64,000 nt of DNA from Dyella_B acidisoli (GCF_049532895.1 NZ_CP064031.1:992001-1056000), one strand, 5' to 3'. Positions 15,953 through 24,891 are shown, counted from the first letter of the stretch. Numbers and translations: made by a program. Notes: generated by a model not told the origin, from the sequence alone.

Positions 15953-17278
15953 TCACTGCTCGTCGTCGCCCAGCTCAATCCGCGGCGCCGGCGTCACCAG
16001 CAACTTGTCGATACGCGCGCCATCCAGATCCACCACTTCGAAACGGATGCCGCGCCAGGCGAACACTTCGCCGGTCTGCGGAATATGGCCGAGCGCGGCC
16101 ATCACCATGCCAGCGGCGGTGCGGAAATCGTGTTCGTCTTCGCCGGGCAGTTGATCCAAATGCAGCAGCTCGCGGAGGTCGTCGGTGGAGATGGCGCCGT
16201 CGATCAACCAGCTACCGTCCTCGCGCTGCACGATCGGTGAGTTTTCTTCACCGCCGCTACCGTGGCCGAGCTGGCTGGCGCCGACCACGGCGGCAAGCAG
16301 ATCGTTGAGCGTCACCACGCCGTCGATATCGCCATACTCGTCCACCACTAGTGCCATCGGCGTTTCGGCGTCGCGGAATTCTTCCAATAGATCCAGGGCA
16401 CGCGCGGTGGCGGGCACGTATAGCGGTTTTGCCAACGTGCGGAACAGGTCGAGTTTGCCCAGGGTGATGTCACCGAGCAGGGTTTTCACTTCCATCACGC
16501 CAAGCACGTCGCTTTCATCGTCGCGGTAGACGGGGTAGCGCGAGTAGGAGTTGTGTCGCAATACCTCGAGGTTTTCTTCCAGCGGCGCGTTAACGTCCAG
16601 CCAGGCGATACGTGTGCGCGGGGACATCACGCTATCCACTGTGCGATCGCCCAAGCGCAGCACGCGGTTGACCATGGCCTGCTCGTCGGCGTCGAGCACG
16701 CCTTGCTCGGTGCTCTCAGCCACCAGCAGGCGGATTTCTTCTTCTGTCGCGGCGCTGTCGCCACGATCCTGCACGCGCATCAGCTTCAGCAACACGCTGC
16801 TGGAGCGGTTGAGCATCCACACGAACGGGGCGGTGGCGCGTGAAAGCACCAGCATGGGCACGCCGACGATGCTCGACACTTTCTCCGGCGCGGACAGCGC
16901 CAGGCGTTTGGGCACCAGCTCACCGACCACGATCTGGATGAACGAGATCACCATGAAGCCCAGCACGATGCCGATCACTCGCGTGTAAGGCGCCAGCCAG
17001 GCGATGCTGCCGTCGTGCAGCATGGTGCCGATCTGCGTGCCGATGGCGTCTCCGGCTACTGCGCCGGTGATCAACATCACCAGGGTGATGCCCACCTGCA
17101 CGGTGGAAAGGAAATGCTCTGGCGCCTCGGCGTGCTTGAGCGCGATCTGGGCGCGGCGGCTGGTGCGGGCCATCTGCTTGAGCCGGCTCTTGCGTGAGGC
17201 GACCAGCGCCATTTCCGAAAGCGCGAAGAAACCGTTGCAAAGGGCGAGGAGGAGGACGAGCGCGATTGTGGCTAGCAT
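15953..17278 (-). CDS. CNNM/CorC-type transporter-associated protein (hemolysin C family)
   Basis: 441-residue inner-membrane protein. The order of domains is a CNNM/DUF21 transmembrane domain (about 1-190, opening MLATIALVLLLALCNGFFAL, with SEMALVASRKSRLKQ), two CBS domains (about 205-330, VMSPRTRIAWLD and VVDEYGDIDGVVTLNDLL) and a C-terminal CorC_HlyC domain (about 350-430). Family members move or regulate Mg2+ or Co2+; the name hemolysin is historical. Divergent from the DUF47-Pit pair. Confidence 0.9.
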   Translation of the reverse strand: MLATIALVLLLALCNGFFALSEMALVASRKSRLKQMARTSRRAQIALKHAEAPEHFLSTVQVGITLVMLITGAVAGDAIGTQIGTMLHDGSIAWLAPYTRVIGIVLGFMVISFIQIVVGELVPKRLALSAPEKVSSIVGVPMLVLSRATAPFVWMLNRSSSVLLKLMRVQDRGDSAATEEEIRLLVAESTEQGVLDADEQAMVNRVLRLGDRTVDSVMSPRTRIAWLDVNAPLEENLEVLRHNSYSRYPVYRDDESDVLGVMEVKTLLGDITLGKLDLFRTLAKPLYVPATARALDLLEEFRDAETPMALVVDEYGDIDGVVTLNDLLAAVVGASQLGHGSGGEENSPIVQREDGSWLIDGAISTDDLRELLHLDQLPGEDEHDFRTAAGMVMAALGHIPQTGEVFAWRGIRFEVVDLDGARIDKLLVTPAPRIELGDDEQ

Positions 17279-17434
17279 CGCGACAGGGCATCAGGTGCGG
17301 GCATGTGAGCAGTGTAAGGCACGGCGAGCCGTCTTAGACACGGTCCCGTCAGGCCCGGGTGGTGCGGCGCGGCAGGGGCGTCCTGTAACATTCGCGAAAT
17401 ATTTGTCTTTTTTTCTGCTTCCAGGCCCCCAAGC

Positions 17435-18064
17435 ATGTTTTCTCTCCAGACGATTTTCGGCAAAGGCGATAAGTTCTACGGGCTCCTGGAGCAGAGCGCT
17501 GAGGCGGCTCGTGAAAGCGCCAAAGCCCTGCATGAGCTGGTCAGCCAGCCCGACCATGCGCCGGTGATGGCTGCCTTCGCTGCCACCCGTTCGCGCGAAA
17601 AGGCGTTGGCTGCTCAAATCAGCGAAGAACTCGTGAACACCTTTGTCACGGCGCTGGACCGCGAGGACATCGAGGCGCTCAACTCCTCGCTGTACAAAAT
17701 TCCGAAAAGCGTGGAGAAGTTCGCCGAACGCTACGAGATCGTCGCCAGCCGCCTGCAGGGCGTGGATTTCAGCCAGCGCACCCTGGTGCTGACGCGCGCC
17801 ACCGACGTGGTGGCCGAGATGATCGGCGAACTGCGCCGCGGCCTGCGCATCGATCCGGTGAAAAAATTGCAGGATCGCCTGCAGACACTGGAATCGGAGG
17901 GCGATCGCATGCTGCTTGCGCCGTATCGCACGCTTTATCTTGAAAGCAACGACGCCATGCGTGCGATGTTGGCGAAAGATCTGTTCGAGCTGATCGAGAA
18001 GGCCATCGACAAGTGCCGTGACGTCGGCAACACCGTTTATTCCATCGTGTTGAAGAACTCCTGA
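17435..18064 (+). CDS. DUF47 (PhoU-like) phosphate transport regulator
   Basis: 209-residue all-helical cytosolic protein of the DUF47/TIGR00153 family, distantly PhoU-like. The start MFSLQTIFGKGDKFYGLLEQ and the segment PKSVEKFAERYEIVAS are typical. Such genes sit next to Pit phosphate permeases and are thought to control them. Here the Pit gene starts 15 bases downstream, so the two form an operon. I see no convincing Pho box in the 156-base upstream gap. Confidence 0.9.
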   Translation: MFSLQTIFGKGDKFYGLLEQSAEAARESAKALHELVSQPDHAPVMAAFAATRSREKALAAQISEELVNTFVTALDREDIEALNSSLYKIPKSVEKFAERYEIVASRLQGVDFSQRTLVLTRATDVVAEMIGELRRGLRIDPVKKLQDRLQTLESEGDRMLLAPYRTLYLESNDAMRAMLAKDLFELIEKAIDKCRDVGNTVYSIVLKNS

Positions 18065-18078
18065 GGCCGGGTGCACGC

Positions 18079-19203
18079 ATGAGCCTTGGCCTCGTCGTTG
18101 CGGTCGTGCTGATCGCGCTTATCTTCACTTACATCAACGGCTTTCACGACACCGCCAACTCGATTGCCACGGTTGTCGCCACCAAGGTGTTGTCACCCGG
18201 GCAGGCAGTGCTGTTGGCAGCCGTCACCAACCTGGTCGGCGCCATGTGGGGCACGGCGGTGGCCGCCACCATCGCGGCCGGCATCGTCAACACCGGCGTG
18301 GTGCACGCTGGGCCTGAGTTGCTGATCTGCGCGCTGCTGGCAGCCATTGTCTGGAACCTGATCACCTGGTGGCTGGGTCTGCCTTCCAGTTCCAGTCACG
18401 CGCTGGTGGGGGCGCTGATTGGTGCGGCTATTGCCGAATCCGGCGGGCGCCTCGCTGCAGTGATCTGGGCGCAGGGTGGCGCGCACTGGTGGGAAGGCAA
18501 GGGTGTGTTACCGAAGGTGGTGATGCCGATGGTGGTGTCGCCGGTGATGGGCTTTGTGCTCGGTTTTGTACTGATGGGTGGCTTGTACGGCCTGCTCGCC
18601 TGGTTCGCGACGCGCAAGAGCGTTCTGCGTCATCTGGGACGCACGCCGTTCGTGAACAGCTTCTTCGGCAAAGTGCAGATCCTTTCAGCCAGCGCGATGG
18701 GTCTGGCGCACGGCATGAACGATGCCCAGAAGAGCATGGGCATCATCGCGCTGGCGTTGGCTAGCGCTACGGCAGCCGGTCGCTTCGACAACTTGCCGGA
18801 ATGGCTGTCGTTCCTGCGTATCCATGAATCCACGGCGGGTGGCTTTGCCGTGCCGCATTGGGTGGCGGCGGTGTGTGCGCTCACCATGGCCGGCGGTACG
18901 GCGGGTGGTGGTTGGCGCATCATCAAGACGCTCGGTCACAAGATGGTGAAGCTGCATCCGATCAATGGCTTCGCGGCGGAGGGCAGTTCTGCGATGGTGA
19001 TTCTCTTCGCCTCGATGTTCGGTCTGCCCGTATCGACCACGCACGTGGTGTCGTCCTCGATCATGGGCGTGGGCTCAGCCAAGCGCTTCAATGCCATCCG
19101 CTGGTCGGTGGTGGAACGCATGGTGTGGGCGTGGATTCTCACCTTGCCCGTGACGGCGTTGATCGCGTACGGGTTTGTGCAACTGGCACGGCAGTTCGGG
19201 TGA
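18079..19203 (+). CDS. pit: Inorganic phosphate transporter, Pit family
   Basis: 374-residue inner-membrane low-affinity phosphate/metal-phosphate symporter. The two inverted Pit repeats are visible: FTYINGFHDTANSIATVVAT near the N-terminus and LAHGMNDAQKSMGIIALAL in the middle. Paired GLPSSSSHALVGALIG and LPVSTTHVVSSSIMGVG motifs also match. About ten membrane segments. It is downstream of and probably regulated by the DUF47 protein. Confidence 0.95.
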   Translation: MSLGLVVAVVLIALIFTYINGFHDTANSIATVVATKVLSPGQAVLLAAVTNLVGAMWGTAVAATIAAGIVNTGVVHAGPELLICALLAAIVWNLITWWLGLPSSSSHALVGALIGAAIAESGGRLAAVIWAQGGAHWWEGKGVLPKVVMPMVVSPVMGFVLGFVLMGGLYGLLAWFATRKSVLRHLGRTPFVNSFFGKVQILSASAMGLAHGMNDAQKSMGIIALALASATAAGRFDNLPEWLSFLRIHESTAGGFAVPHWVAAVCALTMAGGTAGGGWRIIKTLGHKMVKLHPINGFAAEGSSAMVILFASMFGLPVSTTHVVSSSIMGVGSAKRFNAIRWSVVERMVWAWILTLPVTALIAYGFVQLARQFG

Positions 19204-19209
19204 GTCACC

Positions 19210-19280
19210 GTTGGGGGTGCAGACCCCAACATTGCCATGCACGCAAGAATCCCGATGGTGGGATTTTCACCCCAACCAAC
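19210..19280. repeat. Family 3 inverted-repeat pair
   Basis: gttgggggtgcagaccccaac at the left and ggtgggattttcaccccaac at the right are degenerate hairpin units around about 30 bases. They occupy the whole gap between the convergent pit and DUF-type gene. Related pairs are at 46446-46520 and 48859-48933. Confidence 0.7.
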
Positions 19281-19684
19281 TAGAAGCTATCCCCACTATC
19301 CACGATCAACTGTTCCAGCTCATCGCCTAGCGAGCCCAGTTCCGTGATCAGCCGCATCAGTTCCTGCCCATTCACCAGCTCGTATGGCCGGTTCTCGCAT
19401 AAGTGCAGGTAAGGGGAGCCATCCAGATCCGTCACCGCCAGGAAGCCGACACGCTGCTCCCAATTGAAACGCAGGCAGCGCTTGGGATCGGCGCCCGACA
19501 GCGGGCCGATCGGCGTGGAGATACGAAGGTAACGGCGGCCGTTCTCATCTTCCAGTTCGGCCAGGTACATGCCCTGGTGACGGCCATGCGGCAGCGTCAT
19601 ATCGAAACTGATCACATACGGATCGTTTCGCCGCAAGGTGTGCAGGCTGCCAATCAGCGAACGGACGGCTTCGAAGTGATGCAT
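19280..19684 (-). CDS. Conserved-looking hypothetical protein
   Basis: 134-residue acidic soluble protein I do not recognise. It opens MHHFEAVRSLIGSLHTLRRN and has an alpha/beta pattern with strands such as YVISFDMTL and RYLRISTPIGPL, and ends in an acidic helix (GSLGDELEQLIVDSGDSF). The layout of a helix, a five-strand sheet and a C-terminal helix resembles the YbjN or type III chaperone-like fold, but this is only a resemblance. No signal peptide or membrane segment. Codon use is like its neighbours. Confidence 0.75.
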   Translation of the reverse strand: MHHFEAVRSLIGSLHTLRRNDPYVISFDMTLPHGRHQGMYLAELEDENGRRYLRISTPIGPLSGADPKRCLRFNWEQRVGFLAVTDLDGSPYLHLCENRPYELVNGQELMRLITELGSLGDELEQLIVDSGDSF

Positions 19685-19752
19685 GCGGCTATCCGAATCG
19701 AAAGCGGACCGCTGCTACTCTGCCACGAGCTTCGTGAAGGTGCACGCTTGTC

Positions 19753-20088
19753 GTGAAACAGGAATATTTCAAGGTTTTTGAAGCCATCGCAGCCATCCCG
19801 CCCGGTCGCGTGGCCAGCTATGGCGCTATCGCGGCACGCGCAGGCTTGCCGGGTCGCGCACGGTTGGTGGGCCGCCTGCTGGGCGAGGTGCCTGATGGCA
19901 TGAAGCTGCCGTGGTTTCGCGTGCTGCGCTCCAGCGGCCAAATCGCCATGCCACCCGGCAGTCGCGGTTTTCGTGAGCAATGCCGCCTGTTGCGCGCGGA
20001 AGGTGTAGAGGTGAAGAACGGTCGCGTGCCGCTGGCGCGTTTTGGGCTGGATGCGGATGTGGATCGGGAACTGTGGGGGCTGCCTTAG
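19753..20088 (+). CDS. Alkyltransferase-like protein (MGMT fold, no active cysteine)
   Basis: 111-residue protein with the DNA-binding fold of O6-alkylguanine-DNA alkyltransferase. The recognition helix region IPPGRVASYGAIAARAGLPG is clear. The active-site motif PCHRV is replaced by PWFRV, so the methyl-acceptor cysteine is a tryptophan. That is the signature of Atl proteins, which bind O6-alkylguanine lesions and recruit nucleotide excision repair. Starts at GTG 19753. Confidence 0.9.
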   Translation: MKQEYFKVFEAIAAIPPGRVASYGAIAARAGLPGRARLVGRLLGEVPDGMKLPWFRVLRSSGQIAMPPGSRGFREQCRLLRAEGVEVKNGRVPLARFGLDADVDRELWGLP

Positions 20089-20209
20089 GCTGGCTGAGAA
20101 GTACGGTCGAAGCGCCTGTCACTTTGGCGAGGCAAGTCCCTCCCTTCTCAACGGGATTACATAACTCGAAGGTCAGGCGCGAAAGAAATAAGCTTGGCCG
20201 CCAGGTTAT

Positions 20210-20244
20210 CCCTCACCCCAACCCTCTCACCGTAGGCGAGAGGG
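20210..20244. repeat. Family 1 repeat, single unit
   Basis: One unit of the family 1 hairpin (cctcaccccaaccctctcac then cgtaggcgagaggg), just upstream of the recQ start. It lies in the leader, so it may affect recQ expression. The opposite half of the usual pair is not seen. Confidence 0.7.
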
Positions 20245-20259
20245 CGAAAAACAAGAAAC

Positions 20260-22074
20260 ATGTCCGCCACGCCCCTCCATATTCTCCAAAGCATCTTCGG
20301 CTACGCCCATTTTCGCGGTCACCAGCAGGCCATCGTCGAGCACGTGGCTGAGGGTGGCGATGCATTGGTGCTGATGCCGACCGGCGGCGGCAAGTCGCTG
20401 TGCTATCAGATTCCGGCGCTGCTGCGGCAAGGCACCGGCATCGTGGTATCGCCCCTGATCGCGTTGATGCACGATCAGGTAGACGCATTGCGCGAAGCGG
20501 GCGTGGCGGCTGCGTATCTCAACTCCAGTCTCGATGCGCAGGAACAGCGCGAGGTGGAGCGCAAGCTTTCGGCAGGCGAGCTGAATCTGCTGTATGTGGC
20601 ACCGGAACGCCTGCTCACCACGCGTTTCCTGGAATGGCTCGATCGCGCGGAAGTGGCGCTGTTCGCCATCGACGAAGCGCATTGCGTATCGCAATGGGGC
20701 CACGATTTCCGGCCGGAATACCGAGAACTGACGATCCTGCATCAGCGCTATCCGAACGTGCCGCGCATCGCGCTCACGGCTACCGCTGATCCACGCACGC
20801 GTGAGGAAATCGTCGAGCGGCTGGCGCTGCAGGATGCGCGTCAGTTCCTTTCCAGCTTCGATCGCCCCAACATCCGCTATGGCGTGACGCAACGTCACAA
20901 TCCTCGCAGCCAGCTGCTGGGTTTTCTCGATGGGCATCGCGGCGATGCCGGCATCATCTACTGCCTCAGCCGCCGCAAGGTGGATGAAACGGCCGCCTGG
21001 CTGGCCGAAGGCGGCATCGAGGCGTTGCCGTACCACGCCGGCCTGGATGCGGCGACACGCATGGCGAACCAGCAACGTTTCTTGCGTGAGGATGGCGTCG
21101 TGATGGTGGCGACGGTTGCGTTCGGCATGGGCATCGACAAACCCGACGTGCGCTTTGTTGCGCATCTGGATCTGCCGCGCAGTATGGAAGGCTATTATCA
21201 AGAAACCGGCCGCGCCGGGCGCGATGGGTTGCCCGCCGATGCATGGATGATCTACGGCTTGTCAGACGTGGTAACGATGAGCCAGATGATTGCGCAGTCC
21301 GAATCGGGCGACGAGCGTAAGCGTGTCGAGCGTTCGAAACTGGATTCGTTGCTCAGCTACGCCGAGGCAACACAATGTCGGCGCGAGATGCTGCTTGCTG
21401 CATTCGGCGAAACACTTCCCGGACCATGCGGCAACTGCGACAACTGCCTTGAGCCACCTAAAACTTGGAACGCCACCGTTCCCGCACAGAAAGCTTTGTC
21501 GGCGGTGTATCGCAGCGGCCAGCGTTTCGGCGCGGGGCATGTGATCGACATCTTGCGTGGCGTCGACAACGAGCGCATGAGCCAACTCGGACACGATCGT
21601 CTGAGCACCTTCGGCATCGGCGCGGACATGGACGAAAAGCAGTGGCGCTCGGTGTTCCGCCAGTTGCTTGCGGCTGGTTTGTTAGCAACGGATGCAGAAG
21701 GTTTTGGAACCTTGCGACTCACCGTTGCCAGCCGCGACGTGCTGACATCCAAGCGTGAAGTGCACATGCGCGAGGAAACACGACCAGCACGCCGCGCGTC
21801 GCGTCGTCGCGACAGTCAGTTGATCACCGGCGCCAGCTTGGGTATCGAAGCCTACGAACAACCCATGTGGGAAGCGCTGCGCGCCTTGCGTTCACAGCTC
21901 GCCAAGCAACACGGTGTACCTGCGTACGTGATCTTTCACGACGCTACGTTGTTGGCGATGCTGCGTGCGATGCCGGCGAATGAAGAAGAGCTCGCATCGA
22001 TCAGCGGCGTGGGCGAAGCGAAGCTCAAGCGCTATGGCCGCGATTTTCTGGACGTGATCAACGCGCAGGAGTGA
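20260..22074 (+). CDS. recQ: ATP-dependent DNA helicase RecQ
   Basis: 3'-5' superfamily 2 helicase for recombination and fork repair. 604 residues with the full domain set: helicase core with Walker A TGGGKS (about 41-46) and DEAH box (138-141), motif IV-VI region (ETGRAGRDGLP), the RecQ zinc-binding domain with cysteines in CRREMLLAAFGETLPGPCGN then CDNC, a winged helix, and an HRDC domain (about 525-600, ending in GVGEAKLKRYGRDFLDVI). Single gene on this strand. Confidence 0.97.
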   Translation: MSATPLHILQSIFGYAHFRGHQQAIVEHVAEGGDALVLMPTGGGKSLCYQIPALLRQGTGIVVSPLIALMHDQVDALREAGVAAAYLNSSLDAQEQREVERKLSAGELNLLYVAPERLLTTRFLEWLDRAEVALFAIDEAHCVSQWGHDFRPEYRELTILHQRYPNVPRIALTATADPRTREEIVERLALQDARQFLSSFDRPNIRYGVTQRHNPRSQLLGFLDGHRGDAGIIYCLSRRKVDETAAWLAEGGIEALPYHAGLDAATRMANQQRFLREDGVVMVATVAFGMGIDKPDVRFVAHLDLPRSMEGYYQETGRAGRDGLPADAWMIYGLSDVVTMSQMIAQSESGDERKRVERSKLDSLLSYAEATQCRREMLLAAFGETLPGPCGNCDNCLEPPKTWNATVPAQKALSAVYRSGQRFGAGHVIDILRGVDNERMSQLGHDRLSTFGIGADMDEKQWRSVFRQLLAAGLLATDAEGFGTLRLTVASRDVLTSKREVHMREETRPARRASRRRDSQLITGASLGIEAYEQPMWEALRALRSQLAKQHGVPAYVIFHDATLLAMLRAMPANEEELASISGVGEAKLKRYGRDFLDVINAQE

Positions 22075-22094
22075 AGTGTGAAGGCTGTGACCGA

Positions 22095-22505
22095 TCATCC
22101 ATGATCAGTCACGCCACGGCTTGGCCGACCCTGCGCGCGGCGCGAGCGACGTACGCGCGGTTGCGATGGATCGATGCCAGTAACCCTGAAACCATTGGTG
22201 GCGCGCGCCAACCGAGCGTGCGGCAGATAAGCAGCTTCGGCGACATAGCGCCACTGGCTCAACATCTGCGGCAGGCGCGCCTGCGGCCAGGCCAGGCGCA
22301 GCGCATCCAGCGCCGCTTCGGGCGAATCGTGCCGAGCCACTTCACGCGCCTCGATCAACGAACGCCAGCGATGCCCATGCTTGACGATGCGGAACATGCC
22401 CCGGCTGGAAGGAAATACGTACTGCGACACCACGGGAGGAACTCCGAATCCGATGGTGACAGCATCGCGCCGGGTGATGACGCGAGGATTATTTCCATGC
22501 GTCAT
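22095..22505 (-). CDS. Hypothetical basic protein
   Basis: 136-residue protein I do not recognise. The central part (PSSRGMFRIVKHGHRWRSLI and EAALDALRLAWPQARLPQML) looks protein-like, with tryptophan and arginine-rich segments, while the C-terminal 30 residues are strongly basic. No membrane segment or signal peptide. The alternative on the plus strand across the same bases has worse composition. It is convergent with recQ, ending 20 bases away. Confidence 0.5.
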   Translation of the reverse strand: MTHGNNPRVITRRDAVTIGFGVPPVVSQYVFPSSRGMFRIVKHGHRWRSLIEAREVARHDSPEAALDALRLAWPQARLPQMLSQWRYVAEAAYLPHARLARATNGFRVTGIDPSQPRVRRSRRAQGRPSRGVTDHG

Positions 22506-22564
22506 TTCGATGTCGACGGATGACGGCTTCGTGATCGTCGTCTCGCTTCGTTAGAAAGATGTGA

Positions 22565-22891
22565 TCAGTTGGCGTGGCAGGTCGTGCCGGGTGCGCCGGC
22601 GATGCTTTCCCCCGGCGCTAGCGGCGCCAGCGTGCCGTCGTGCATGCCTTTGGTCCACCATTGCCAGCCTTCGCCGGTGTAGCGGGTGCCGCTGCCGGAA
22701 AGAGCGACGTGCAGGGTGTGCGTTTTGCCCTGGAGCTCGATAACGGCGGCGTTCGTATCAGGGTACGTGGCTTGCACGTTTTGTCCATTGCTGCATGCGT
22801 AGTTCATCCATGCAGCGCGATCGATCGGTGTTGTCGTGCAACCCGTCATCATGAGTACCGCCGTGGCGGCAATGCTGTAACGCATAGACAT
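22565..22891 (-). CDS. MliC-type lysozyme inhibitor lipoprotein
   Basis: 108-residue lipoprotein. ATG 22891 is preceded by a good RBS (gagaggga) and opens into a signal with lipobox MMTGC (lipidated Cys18). The mature part NYACSNGQNVQATYPDTNAA (about 30-50) and the GTRYTGEGWQWWTKGMHDGT segment match the MliC/PliC fold of membrane-bound inhibitors of C-type lysozyme. Expected on the periplasmic face of a membrane, protecting peptidoglycan from host or rival lysozyme. Confidence 0.82.
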   Translation of the reverse strand: MSMRYSIAATAVLMMTGCTTTPIDRAAWMNYACSNGQNVQATYPDTNAAVIELQGKTHTLHVALSGSGTRYTGEGWQWWTKGMHDGTLAPLAPGESIAGAPGTTCHAN

Positions 22892-22979
22892 GACGGATTC
22901 CCTCTCTAGGCGCACATATGCCTCAGCGTCATTCCGCCGAAGGCTCACTGGCATTCGGGGAAATTTGATGTCGCGTGCT

Positions 22980-23134
22980 CCCTCTCCCCTTTGGGGAGAG
23001 GGCTGGGCTGAGGGGTGAATCTCGCGCAATAGCAAGCTCTATGCAAGATTCAAAGGGCAAAACTTGCACGTGCTTGGCGAGTTTCCCGCAAGCCCAGCCC
23101 CTCACCCTAGCCCTCTCCCCGAAGGGGAGAGGGG
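22980..23134. repeat. BIME of the ccctctcccc family (family 1), inverted pair
   Basis: Units at 22980-23015 and 23098-23134 in opposite orientation flank about 82 bases. They lie between the thioredoxin-like gene and the mliC-like gene, both on the minus strand. The spacer contains a further short inverted repeat, gcaagattc/gaatctcgc. Confidence 0.85.
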
Positions 23135-23177
23135 ACTGGTCTGCGGTGCGACGGAAATACCCGCTGTGCTGGGGCTT

Positions 23178-23570
23178 TCAATGCAAAGCCGATTCCGCCA
23201 ACTTCTTGATCTGATCCGGATCCGTCACACCAACGAGTCGGCCGATTTCCTTGTTCCCGTCGAACGCAATCAACGTGCTTTGCTGCACGATGCCGAGTTC
23301 ACGCTTTTCCGCGCTCTGTGAGTCGTAATCCAAGCGCAGAATCACCAGCTTCGCAAACGCCGGATCAGTAGCCATTGCATCGATCGTGGGCGCCTGCTTG
23401 CGGCAGATCGGGCACCAACTCGCATAAGCATCCACCAGTACCGGTTTGCCCGCAGCCTGGGCTGCCTTCAATGCCGCCGTAGTGAAGGGCTGAATGGGTT
23501 GGGCCAGCAGCGGCGCGGCATAAATCAGGCCAAGCAGTGCAATCAAGGAGAGTTTGCGAAAGAAAGACAT
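23178..23570 (-). CDS. Periplasmic thioredoxin-fold protein
   Basis: 130-residue exported thioredoxin-like protein. Signal peptide MSFFRKLSLIALLGLIYAAP ends after LAQ. The redox motif is WCPIC (about residues 52-56), preceded by the strand VLVDAYAS, and the cis-Pro region is STLIAFDG. It resembles the C-terminal domain of DsbD or a DsbD-gamma-like partner. It is divergent from a CcdA-type membrane protein, with which it could form a split DsbD-like electron relay. Confidence 0.88.
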   Translation of the reverse strand: MSFFRKLSLIALLGLIYAAPLLAQPIQPFTTAALKAAQAAGKPVLVDAYASWCPICRKQAPTIDAMATDPAFAKLVILRLDYDSQSAEKRELGIVQQSTLIAFDGNKEIGRLVGVTDPDQIKKLAESALH

Positions 23571-23728
23571 GGCGAATCCTTCGGGTGAGTTCTCCTGGCT
23601 ATTCGTTGCAAAAAAGCTGCCGGTTACAGCCGTAACCTCATGACACGAACGAGCGAAATAGGAGTGAAAATATCGGAGTCCGTCATGTCGTTCGCCACTT
23701 CACCGTTCATTCGCCCGAGGCTTGGATC

Positions 23729-24454
23729 ATGAGCGGCAGTCTCAGCCCCATCGTTGCCTACGCCGCCGGCGCCTTGACCATCCTGTCGCCCTGCGTGCTT
23801 CCGTTGGTTCCTATTGTGCTCGGCAGTGCGGCACAGCGTCATCGCTGGGGGCCGCTGGCACTGGCATTAGGGTTGGTAGCGTCGTTTACGCTGACCGGCT
23901 TTCTTATCGCCACGGTGGGTGCGTCGATTGGTTTGAATACGGAGACGGTCCGGCTGTGGAGTGCGGTGTTGCTGCTGGTCGTAGGCATCGTACTCATCGT
24001 TCCGAGGTTGCAAGCGCAGTTCGAACATGCCGCCGGACCGCTCGCCAATTGGGCGGGTGAGCGTCAGGCGCGGCTGGAACGTTTCGGCCTAACTGGGCAG
24101 GCGGGTATTGGCGTACTGCTTGGCCTGGTGTGGAGTCCATGCGTCGGTCCCACATTGGGCGCTGCAACGGTACTGGCTGCGCAGGGCAAGGATCTCAGTC
24201 AGGTAGCGCTGGTGATGGCTGCGTTTGCGCTCGGCATTGCCAGCGTGTTGCTCGTTATGGCCTTGCTCGCGCAAAGCGTGTTAACGCGTTGGCGGAGCAA
24301 ACTGATGAGCGCAGGTACGCGGGGCAGGCGAGTGCTTGGCGTGCTCATCGCACTGGTCGCCGTGTTGATCATCACCGGCACGGATCACCGCCTGGAGGCA
24401 ATCATCATCGGCGTATTGCCGGATTGGGTGACGAATCTTACGACCTCGCTATGA
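23729..24454 (+). CDS. CcdA/DsbD-type transmembrane electron carrier
   Basis: 241-residue inner-membrane protein of the CcdA/DsbD-beta family. It has six membrane segments in two related halves, each carrying a conserved cysteine: SPCVLP (Cys22) and SPCVGP (Cys138). These would accept electrons from cytosolic thioredoxin and pass them to a periplasmic thioredoxin. The divergent neighbour at 23178-23570 is a plausible partner. Confidence 0.9.
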   Translation: MSGSLSPIVAYAAGALTILSPCVLPLVPIVLGSAAQRHRWGPLALALGLVASFTLTGFLIATVGASIGLNTETVRLWSAVLLLVVGIVLIVPRLQAQFEHAAGPLANWAGERQARLERFGLTGQAGIGVLLGLVWSPCVGPTLGAATVLAAQGKDLSQVALVMAAFALGIASVLLVMALLAQSVLTRWRSKLMSAGTRGRRVLGVLIALVAVLIITGTDHRLEAIIIGVLPDWVTNLTTSL

Positions 24455-24468
24455 CGTAGTTGCGGTCA

Positions 24469-24891
24469 TCAATTCGTACCGATGATCCGTCCCGACTGCG
24501 CATCGATCTGCAGCGAAACGCGTACGCCGGCGTTGTTCCTGGCGTTTGCTGTCCACACGCCATGACGGAAATCGACATCATGCACATGCGTGTAGCCTTC
24601 TGACGAAAGCATGGCGCGGACGTCCATTTCATTCATGCGCGACACTTGCTTGTTCGGATAGGCCTTGCCAGTGATCGGGTCTACGCGCAGCGTTACATGT
24701 GAGCCATCGCCGCTATGGGCGCGTGCTGTCCACACGCCGTCTCTGAAATCCACATCATGGATATCCGTGTATCCCTGCTGCGTGAGTTGTGCGATGACTT
24801 CTTGTTGAGTCAACGCATGCTCATCTTGCGCCATAGCCATGCCGGCACAGCCCAATGCCAATGCAATGGTCAATGAAGCGATCTTCTTCAC
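24469..24891 (-). CDS. Exported protein with two PepSY-like repeats
   Basis: 140-residue secreted protein with a clear signal peptide (MKKIASLTIALALGCAGMAM, cleavage after AMA). The mature part is a tandem duplication of about 55 residues: VIAQLTQQGYTDIHDVDFRD and MLSSEGYTHVHDVDFRHGVW, each followed by a V-T/S-L-x-VD/ID strand and a PITGK or AQSGR turn. PepSY domains usually inhibit proteases or sense envelope state; the partner is not known here. Confidence 0.85.
   Translation of the reverse strand: MKKIASLTIALALGCAGMAMAQDEHALTQQEVIAQLTQQGYTDIHDVDFRDGVWTARAHSGDGSHVTLRVDPITGKAYPNKQVSRMNEMDVRAMLSSEGYTHVHDVDFRHGVWTANARNNAGVRVSLQIDAQSGRIIGTN

Noticed and set aside
17279..17434. Pho box upstream of the DUF47-pit pair
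   Set aside because: ctgtaacattcgcgaaatat has one weak CTGT half-site only, not the two 7-base direct repeats needed.
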